Shown: positions 24,150 to 29,590 of the stretch, piece by piece
Layout: the number at the start of each line of letters is the position of its first letter
Position numbering within the stretch: the first letter of the stretch is position 1
Source of the DNA: Actinomycetota bacterium
GTDB lineage: Bacteria; Actinomycetota; Acidimicrobiia; Acidimicrobiales; Ilumatobacteraceae
DNA length: 29,590 nucleotides
Direction: 5' to 3'
NCBI GenBank assembly: GCA_026393655.1
Contig: JAPKZT010000298.1
Span: 1 to 29,590, forward strand
Made by a program: the position numbers and the translations under genes
The notes under the pieces: generated by a model
What the model saw: the letters and a program-made list of their open reading frames with translations, nothing else
Told to the model about the DNA's origin: nothing
The model's database searches: none

Positions 24150-24998
24150 TTAACTCGTCAGAACATCTACAAGTCGTTGTAAGGGTATGTGATAGTCGTC
24201 AAGTATCGTCAGGTTTGCCTGACGCATTCTCGCATTATCTAGCACAGAATTCGCTGGACGTTTGGCTGGCCTTGCAGGTTGAAGCAACTCTGTTGTCGTA
24301 GCAATCACTCGATTTGCATCAAGACCAGCACAAGTTAAGACATCGCGCGCAAAACCAAACCAACTCGTCGAACCTTGATTCGTTAAATGCCAAATACCTG
24401 CGCTGTCGCTAGTTGCCAACTCAACAATCGCTGGTGCCGAGTCGCTCGTAAACGTCGGTGAACCAATTTGATCATCAACAAATGTCAGCGTCGGGTTAGA
24501 TGCCGCTAGTCGCAAAATAGTTTTGACCATGTTTGCGCCGTGTTCGCCGCAGACCCACGAAATTCGAACTATTTGGTCAGTCGTTAGATCTAATTGTTGT
24601 TCGCCTGCGAGTTTGCTCGCCCCGTACACAGATTGTGGGTTAGGCAAATCACTCTCTATATATGGTGTCGACTTCGTGCCGTCGAAAACATAATCAGTGG
24701 ATATATATATGACACGCGCTCCAGACTCGCGGGCCGCCGAAACGATATTCGCCGTACCGTCGCGATTCACCGCCATTGCCTTCTGCGGGTCTGATTCACA
24801 GGCGTCAACTGCTGTCCAAGCTGCAGCATGAATAATCGCATCGACTTTTGCGTCACCAACTACGCGACCCACTTGTGATTTGTCAGTGATGTCTAGGTCG
24901 TTATGGCTGGCCGCAATAACTTCGTGACCAGAATTTCGAGCCGATAAAACTAAATCTGTGCCCAGTTGTCCAGACGCGCCGGTGATTAGCAGTTTCAC
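24150..24998 (-). CDS. rmlD: dTDP-4-dehydrorhamnose reductase
   Basis: From the GTG at 24998 the protein has 282 residues, starting VKLLITGASGQLG. It has the NAD(P)-binding GASGQLG, the catalytic triad parts S100-T101-D102 (YISTDYVFDG) and YxxxK (Y125, K129), and reduces dTDP-4-keto-L-rhamnose to dTDP-L-rhamnose. An ATG 30 bases upstream is in frame, but it adds ten residues not expected before the Rossmann strand. The GTG shares a base with the rmlB stop (TAGTG), the same one-base coupling seen at rmlA-rmlC. It is preceded by rmlB and followed by the desaturase. Confidence 0.9.
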   Translation of the reverse strand: MKLLITGASGQLGTDLVLSARNSGHEVIAASHNDLDITDKSQVGRVVGDAKVDAIIHAAAWTAVDACESDPQKAMAVNRDGTANIVSAARESGARVIYISTDYVFDGTKSTPYIESDLPNPQSVYGASKLAGEQQLDLTTDQIVRISWVCGEHGANMVKTILRLAASNPTLTFVDDQIGSPTFTSDSAPAIVELATSDSAGIWHLTNQGSTSWFGFARDVLTCAGLDANRVIATTTELLQPARPAKRPANSVLDNARMRQANLTILDDYHIPLQRLVDVLTS

Positions 24999-25957
24999 TA
25001 TTTCTTGGCTTTCAGGGGCTCCCACCACCAGCGATTATCGCGATACCAATTAACTGTGGCTTCAAGTGCTTCATCGAGCGAGCGAGTTCGCTTCCAACCT
25101 AGTTTTGTAATCTTTGAAATATCAACTGAGTAGCGGCGATCATGGCCAAGTCGGTCAGCAACATATTGCACACTTGATTCGTCTTTGCCTAACAGTGCTA
25201 GAAGTTTGTTGACTAAAACCCTGTTTGCAGTTTCATTGCCAGCCCCGATGTTGTAGATCTCACCGGCAGTGCCGTGTTCAAGCGCTAGATGAACACCCGA
25301 ACAATGATCATCAACATAAATCCAGTCGCGTTCGTTAAGACCGTCGCCATATAGAGGTATCTGTTTGTTGTCAAGAAGGTTTGTCGTAAACAACGGAATC
25401 GCTTTTTCTGGATATTGAAATGGGCCAAAATTATTAGTGCAACGAGTTACAACAACAGGCGTACCGTGCGTCGAGAAATACGACAAAGCGATCAAATCAG
25501 AGCCTGCTTTTGAGGCCGAATACGGACTGCGCGGCTCGAGTGGATCATTCTCGCGAGATGAGCCTGTCTCTACAGATCCGTAAACCTCATCGGTGCCGAT
25601 ATGTAAAACGCGTGAAATGTTTAATCTGCGCGCTGCATCAATCACGACATTTGTGCCGAAACAATTCGTCAATATAAAGTCTTCGCTGCCAGCAATAGAC
25701 CTGTCTACGTGACTCTCGGCGGCGAAGTGCACAACAGCGTCGTGACCAGACATCGCCGCTTCAACATCACCTGGTTGGCAAATGTTGCCTTTGATGAACT
25801 TGAATCTTGGGCTGTCATCAACATCTTTAAGCGTCGACAAATTACCCGCGTATGTCAACGAATCGTAGACAGTTACTTCGTGATCGGTGTTAGCAAAAAC
25901 CCATCGAACATAGTTCGAGCCAATGAATCCTGCTCCGCCTGTTACAAAAATTTTCAT
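24998..25957 (-). CDS. rmlB: dTDP-glucose 4,6-dehydratase
   Basis: The 319 residues form an extended SDR: GGAGFIGSN near 7-15, the catalytic T122-D123-E124 (GTDEVYG) and Y146/K150 (SPYSASK), and the sugar-binding RWNG-like region shown as NNFGPFQYPEK. It converts dTDP-D-glucose to dTDP-4-keto-6-deoxyglucose, the second step of dTDP-L-rhamnose synthesis. It lies eight bases after rmlC and overlaps rmlD by one base. The length is close to that usual for the family. Confidence 0.95.
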   Translation of the reverse strand: MKIFVTGGAGFIGSNYVRWVFANTDHEVTVYDSLTYAGNLSTLKDVDDSPRFKFIKGNICQPGDVEAAMSGHDAVVHFAAESHVDRSIAGSEDFILTNCFGTNVVIDAARRLNISRVLHIGTDEVYGSVETGSSRENDPLEPRSPYSASKAGSDLIALSYFSTHGTPVVVTRCTNNFGPFQYPEKAIPLFTTNLLDNKQIPLYGDGLNERDWIYVDDHCSGVHLALEHGTAGEIYNIGAGNETANRVLVNKLLALLGKDESSVQYVADRLGHDRRYSVDISKITKLGWKRTRSLDEALEATVNWYRDNRWWWEPLKAKK

Positions 25958-25965
25958 AGATTAAT

Positions 25966-26532
25966 TTATGTCCGCATTGGCCAAAAAGGTCGTACCTGCG
26001 AATCAATTGCATCTCTTGTTGGGTTGGCTGCATCGCGATCAGACAGAATTGGCGACGCGATACCCCAATCAGCTTTTACTGCTTTGTCGTTATATGCCAA
26101 ACCAAGTTCATCCTTTGGGTTGTAATAACTGTCTACAAGATAAGTGATCGCCATGTTGGTGAGCGACGCAAAACCATGTGCGACACCAGGCGGAATAAAA
26201 ATACCACGGTGGTCGTGTGTGCCATCAGCGCGTGCACCGATATCAATTACTTGAGTCGCACCATCTGTCGGTGAGCCAACTCGTAAATCGTGCAGCACCA
26301 CTCGACAACTGCCGATTGGCACATACCAATAATCGGCTTGATGCAAGTGATAATGCAGGCCAACGACGCAACCCGCCTGACGATCGCCACGATTGCCTTG
26401 CAACATTTCGCGACCAAGTGGAAACCACTCACGACGATAAGTTTCGATGAAGGTTCCACGTGAGTCGCCAAAGGCCTGGGGCTCAACTATTTGCACGCCC
26501 TTGATAAGTGTTGATTCTGTGATTGTCGCCAT
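25966..26532 (-). CDS. rmlC: dTDP-4-dehydrorhamnose 3,5-epimerase-like protein
   Basis: The 188-residue cupin has the RmlC frame: DSRGTFIETY near 23-32, GLHYH with H60, HDLR near 81-84, IPPGVAHGFASL near 113-124 and DSYYNPKDELG near 134-144. It should epimerise dTDP-4-keto-6-deoxyglucose. The stretch after GLHYH reads LHQADYWYVP instead of the usual PQAKLVRV, so the normal active-site lysine is missing. This leaves open a 3- or 5-mono-epimerase or a related role. Its ATG overlaps the rmlA stop by one base (TAATG). Operon position between rmlA and rmlB supports the rhamnose pathway. Confidence 0.82.
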   Translation of the reverse strand: MATITESTLIKGVQIVEPQAFGDSRGTFIETYRREWFPLGREMLQGNRGDRQAGCVVGLHYHLHQADYWYVPIGSCRVVLHDLRVGSPTDGATQVIDIGARADGTHDHRGIFIPPGVAHGFASLTNMAITYLVDSYYNPKDELGLAYNDKAVKADWGIASPILSDRDAANPTRDAIDSQVRPFWPMRT

Positions 26533-27617
26533 TATTCGAGCTCTACTTTCGAGTCATCACCAAGCATCAGTCGCAATGCACGTGGTTGTTGAGTACTTCG
26601 AATTACTTCAACATCTTTACCAATGAGAGAATCTGTGAGCCGCGAGACGCCTACTATCGAACTCCCGTCAAGCACAACTGAGTGATCCATCTCAGATTTA
26701 ACCACACGGCAATTTTTGCCAAGCGATGTATACGGACCAATATAAGAGTCTTCGATTACCGCGCCTGCACCAATTACTACTGGGCCACGAATTCTCGAGT
26801 TTGTCACTTTCGCGCCTGCTTCGATGGTTACGCGACCTTGTATCTCTGACACTGCATCGACTGTGCCTTCTAATTTAGTTTTCATCGCGTCAAGTACCAA
26901 ACGATTGCACTCAAGAAGCGGGTCTTTTTTGCCAGTATCTATCCACCAACCTTGCAGAACTTTATGTCGCACCGAAAACTTGTTGTCAACTAGCCACTGA
27001 ATCGCGTCAGTGATTTCTAGTTCGCCACGTGGAGAAGGCTTAATTGAGCGCACTGCTTTGTTAATCGTTTTGTCAAACAAGTAGACGCCGACGAGCGCAA
27101 GATCTGATGGTGGATCTTTTGGCTTTTCTACTAACCGAACAACATGACCGTTTTTGTCAACCTCAGCAACACCAAATTGACGAGGATCTTCGACATGACA
27201 TAACAAAATTTGCGCGGCTGGCTTAACTTTATCGCTGCTTGCCCGAGCAGTTTCGAACTCAGTGACGAATTCTTCAAGACCTTGCTCAAGCATGTTGTCA
27301 CCGAGATACATAATGAAGTCATCATCACCGAGAAACTTGTCGGCGATCAAGACACAGTGCGCCAAACCAAGTGGCTCGTCTTGCGGAATATATGTGACTT
27401 TCACACCGAACTGGCTGCCGTCGCCGACTGCAGTTTTGATTTCTTCGCGAGTTGAACCAACGATGATGCCGATCTCGCGAATGCCAGCGCGCGCCATAGC
27501 TTCAATCCCATAAAACAAAATTGGCTTGTTGGCGATTGGCACAAGTTGTTTGGCGCTTGTATGTGTTATCGGTCGCAAACGCGTGCCAGCGCCACCGGAA
27601 AGAATGAGCCCCTTCAT
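26532..27617 (-). CDS. rmlA: Glucose-1-phosphate thymidylyltransferase, long form
   Basis: The 361-residue protein has an N-terminal nucleotidyltransferase domain with GGAGTRLRP (8-16), K23 and the metal aspartate in YLGDN (D107). A C-terminal left-handed beta-helix of hexapeptide repeats follows, from about residue 255 (for example GRVTIEAGAKV, GPVVIGAGAVI). Most RmlA proteins have about 290 residues; this long form is the kind found beside secondary-metabolite or actinobacterial sugar clusters (StrD-like). It makes dTDP-glucose, the entry to the rhamnose pathway. It is first in its operon, with a TAGGCT box nine bases before the ATG and no Shine-Dalgarno sequence. Confidence 0.92.
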   Translation of the reverse strand: MKGLILSGGAGTRLRPITHTSAKQLVPIANKPILFYGIEAMARAGIREIGIIVGSTREEIKTAVGDGSQFGVKVTYIPQDEPLGLAHCVLIADKFLGDDDFIMYLGDNMLEQGLEEFVTEFETARASSDKVKPAAQILLCHVEDPRQFGVAEVDKNGHVVRLVEKPKDPPSDLALVGVYLFDKTINKAVRSIKPSPRGELEITDAIQWLVDNKFSVRHKVLQGWWIDTGKKDPLLECNRLVLDAMKTKLEGTVDAVSEIQGRVTIEAGAKVTNSRIRGPVVIGAGAVIEDSYIGPYTSLGKNCRVVKSEMDHSVVLDGSSIVGVSRLTDSLIGKDVEVIRSTQQPRALRLMLGDDSKVELE

Positions 27618-27662
27618 ACGCCCATAAGCCTATTCGGGCAGAGTGAACTAAAGTAAACGTTT
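27618..27662. promoter_or_regulatory. Divergent promoter region between rmlA and the aminotransferase
   Basis: Only 45 bases separate the two starts. On the plus strand TAAAGT (27649-27654) lies eight bases before the aminotransferase ATG. On the minus strand TAGGCT (27632 to 27627) lies nine bases before the rmlA ATG. Neither gene has a Shine-Dalgarno sequence, so both transcripts may be leaderless. The promoters must interleave here. Confidence 0.5.
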
Positions 27663-28898
27663 ATGACTAGTGCCTCAACCTCACAGAATGCATTTCTTCA
27701 CCCTTTCGCCAAACCCACAAAAGAAAATTTCATCAAACTTGTGCGGGGTCACGGTGCTCTTGTGTGGGACGAAAAAGGCAATGAACTTGTTGATGGCATG
27801 GCGAGTCTTTGGTATTGCGCGGTTGGGCACGGGCGAAAAGAAATCGGCGATGCGGTCGCCAAACAAATCTCGACACTCGAGGCGTATTCAACTTTTGACC
27901 CGTTCACAAATGAACCGGTCGAAGCGTTGGCAGCGAAATTGATTTCACTCTGCCCAATGCCTGATGCCCGAGTTTTCTTTTGTGGTAGCGGTTCAGAAGC
28001 CGTTGACTCAGCAATGAAACTTGCGCGGCTCGCCCATGTTCAAGCCGGACACCCCGAGCGCACAGTTATTATTTCGCGCATGCGTGGGTATCACGGCACA
28101 AACTACGGTGGCACTAGTGCGCAGGGACTGCCACTTAATAAAATTGGCTACGGACCATTAGTGCCAGATGTTGAGCAAGTTGCGAGCGATGATCTTGAAG
28201 CGATGTCAGTTTTGATGTCGCAACGCGGCAACACAATTGCCGCAGTGCTTGCCGAACCGTTGCAGGGCGCCGGTGGCGTCTACCCGCCGACACCCGGATA
28301 CTTAGAGGGCTTGCGAAAACTTTGTGATCAACACGGCGCGTTTTTGATTTTTGACGAAGTGATCACTGGCTTTGCTCGGCTCGGTACTTGGTTCGGTGCA
28401 AATTTTTATAATGTCAACCCTGACCTTTTGTGCTTCGCCAAAGCGGTAACTTCTGGCTATCAGCCACTCGGCGGCGTTTTTGTTGGCAAGGCTGTGCGTA
28501 AATCGTTAGAGGCTGACGCAGACTTTATTTTGCGAACTGGCTACACATATTCGGGTCATGCTTCGGCTTGCGCGGCGGCGATAACCAATCTCGAAATTAT
28601 TGAGCGTGAGAATCTCGCCGATCGAGCGACTCATATCGGCAAACGAATTGGTGACGCGCTGAACGCACTAGTGCGAGATGGCGTTATTGAAAGTGCGCGC
28701 GGCGATGGAGCGGTCTGGGCTGCTGGTTTGCATTCAACACAAAACAACATCAAAATTCGCGACCGAATGCTCGAACTGGGTGCGATCACTCGTGCAATTA
28801 ATGCCGACACAAATACTTTTTGCCCGCCACTAGTTATTACAGATGCTCAACTCGACAAACTGCTCGACGCGTTTGCCACGGCCGCCTCAGGCAAATAA
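27663..28898 (+). CDS. Class III PLP aminotransferase (omega-amino acid:pyruvate type)
   Basis: The 411-residue sequence has the class III fold landmarks: FFCGSGSEAVDSAMKLAR near 105-122, the RGYHG motif near 141-145, and IFDEVITGFARLG (229-241, with D231 for the PLP ring). The PLP lysine is K260 in FAKAVTSGYQPLGG. It moves an amino group from an omega-amino acid such as beta-alanine, GABA or a similar diamine to pyruvate or a related acceptor; the substrate is not fixed. It diverges from rmlA and converges on a 3-hydroxyisobutyrate-dehydrogenase-family gene, a pairing seen in valine and beta-amino-acid catabolism. Confidence 0.9.
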   Translation: MTSASTSQNAFLHPFAKPTKENFIKLVRGHGALVWDEKGNELVDGMASLWYCAVGHGRKEIGDAVAKQISTLEAYSTFDPFTNEPVEALAAKLISLCPMPDARVFFCGSGSEAVDSAMKLARLAHVQAGHPERTVIISRMRGYHGTNYGGTSAQGLPLNKIGYGPLVPDVEQVASDDLEAMSVLMSQRGNTIAAVLAEPLQGAGGVYPPTPGYLEGLRKLCDQHGAFLIFDEVITGFARLGTWFGANFYNVNPDLLCFAKAVTSGYQPLGGVFVGKAVRKSLEADADFILRTGYTYSGHASACAAAITNLEIIERENLADRATHIGKRIGDALNALVRDGVIESARGDGAVWAAGLHSTQNNIKIRDRMLELGAITRAINADTNTFCPPLVITDAQLDKLLDAFATAASGK

Positions 28899-28914
28899 AT
28901 TAACTACTTTATTT
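28893..28914. terminator. Weak AT-rich inverted repeat between convergent genes
   Basis: AAATAAA at 28893-28899 pairs with TTTATTT at 28908-28914 around an eight-base loop, with T-runs nearby. The stem is all A-T and weak. It could serve as a modest bidirectional stop signal in the ten-base gap. Confidence 0.25.
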
Positions 28915-29590
28915 TTCGGGATGAGTTAGAAGTTTCATCAGACTGCTGGTATCCCAGCGTGCGCCGCCCATAGCTACGACTTTGGCGTAAAGTTCGTCGA
29001 CAAGTTTGGTCATCGTTAAATCTGCACCATTATTTTTTGCCTCATCAAAACAAATGCCGAGATCTTTGCGCATCCACTGCGCCGCAAACCCAAATTCAAA
29101 TTCATCACGAACCATTGTCTTTGAACGGTTCTCCATTTGCCACGACTGTGCTGCACCTTTAGAAATCACTTCAACAACTTGGTCGGCATCGAGCCCTGCG
29201 CGAACTGCAAAGTTAAGCGCCTCAGACAAACCCGAGACAACGCCGGCAATGCAAATTTGATTAACCATCTTGGTCAACTGCCCCGCACCTGCATCGCCCA
29301 TTCGTAAACAAGCTTTGGCGTAAGCATCGAAAACTGGTCGCACGCGATCAAAAACTTTTTGATCATCGCATCCACACATCACAGTTAGTGCTCCGTTTTC
29401 TGCACCCGCTTGACCACCAGAAACAGGTGCATCAATAAAACCGATTTGTTTTGTCGCGCACAGTGCAGAAAGTTCGCGCGCCAAAGTTGCCGACGCTGTT
29501 GTGTGATCGACCAAAACCGTTCCGGTCTTGAGACCAGCAAGTACACCGTCTGCGCCGAGCACAACACTGCGAACATCGTCATCGTTGCCG
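28909..29590 (-). CDS. 3-hydroxyisobutyrate dehydrogenase-family oxidoreductase, C-terminal part (cut by window edge)
   Basis: The reading frame is open from the right edge to the stop at 28909; the true start lies outside. The visible 227 residues include GVLAGLKTGTVLVDHTT, the substrate loop DAPVSGGQAGAENGAL, and the catalytic lysine in GQLTKMVNQ, with an all-helical C-terminal domain after it. These are the marks of the beta-hydroxyacid dehydrogenase family (3-hydroxyisobutyrate dehydrogenase, tartronate semialdehyde reductase). The NAD(P)-binding N-terminus (about 65-70 residues) is missing, so cofactor preference cannot be read. A GTG inside the frame at 29562 is not the real start, because in-frame family sequence (NDDDVRSVVLG) continues upstream to the edge. 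Confidence 0.88.
   Translation of the reverse strand, partial: GNDDDVRSVVLGADGVLAGLKTGTVLVDHTTASATLARELSALCATKQIGFIDAPVSGGQAGAENGALTVMCGCDDQKVFDRVRPVFDAYAKACLRMGDAGAGQLTKMVNQICIAGVVSGLSEALNFAVRAGLDADQVVEVISKGAAQSWQMENRSKTMVRDEFEFGFAAQWMRKDLGICFDEAKNNGADLTMTKLVDELYAKVVAMGGARWDTSSLMKLLTHPEK

Noticed and set aside
24999..25028. Upstream ATG start for rmlD at 25028
   Set aside because: It would add ten residues before the Rossmann strand and overlap rmlB by 31 bases; the GTG sharing a base with the rmlB stop fits the family better.

Overview
The window reads as a chromosomal segment from an actinobacterium of middling GC content. The case rests on a DesA-type acyl-ACP desaturase with the EEGRH motif known from mycobacteria, a large AtsD-like cytosolic arylsulfatase, a NuoE-NuoF fused diaphorase paired with a separate iron-sulfur subunit, and start codons 7-9 nt downstream of TANNNT boxes, as in actinobacterial leaderless transcripts. 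An aquatic Acidimicrobiia-like lineage would fit the gene content, but that is an inference from gene types only. No tRNA, rRNA, insertion sequence, CRISPR array, prophage or integration site was seen. Coding density is very high; the longest stretch without a gene is about 160 bases (23067-23225).

Left part (1-8284). A truncated minus-strand gene at the edge encodes the N-terminus of a HalD/BesD-like Fe(II)/2-oxoglutarate enzyme. Facing away from it is a tightly packed plus-strand operon: a NAD-linked diaphorase (NuoE+NuoF fusion), a multi-cluster iron-sulfur subunit that ends exactly where the molybdenum domain of formate dehydrogenase should continue, an isopenicillin-N-synthase-like 2OG oxygenase, an alkylsulfatase-like metallo-beta-lactamase-fold protein that has lost several metal ligands, and an arylsulfatase with an intact formylglycine motif.

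Middle part (8288-17405). A GntR/FCD regulator is transcribed divergently from a six-gene set: an FAD oxidoreductase and an aminomethyltransferase-like protein that together equal one dimethylglycine-dehydrogenase-type polypeptide split at the domain linker, ETF beta, ETF alpha, an MttB-superfamily corrinoid methyltransferase without pyrrolysine, and an intact 813-residue dimethylglycine-dehydrogenase-like protein. The likely theme is stepwise demethylation of a quaternary or tertiary amine such as glycine betaine: methyl groups go to tetrahydrofolate and electrons to ETF. The formate-dehydrogenase-type module upstream could take part in the final oxidation of C1 units. No corrinoid carrier protein and no molybdenum catalytic subunit is present in the window.

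Right part (17450-29590, mostly minus strand). A peptide/opine-type ABC importer is encoded by a Tat-exported binding protein, two permeases and one protein carrying both ATPases. The binding-protein gene has a good promoter and is separated from the permease genes by a strong intrinsic terminator. Next comes an rmlA-rmlC-rmlB-rmlD operon for dTDP-L-rhamnose ending in an acyl-ACP desaturase. A class III aminotransferase (plus strand) diverges from rmlA, and a 3-hydroxyisobutyrate-dehydrogenase-family gene, cut by the right edge, converges on it.
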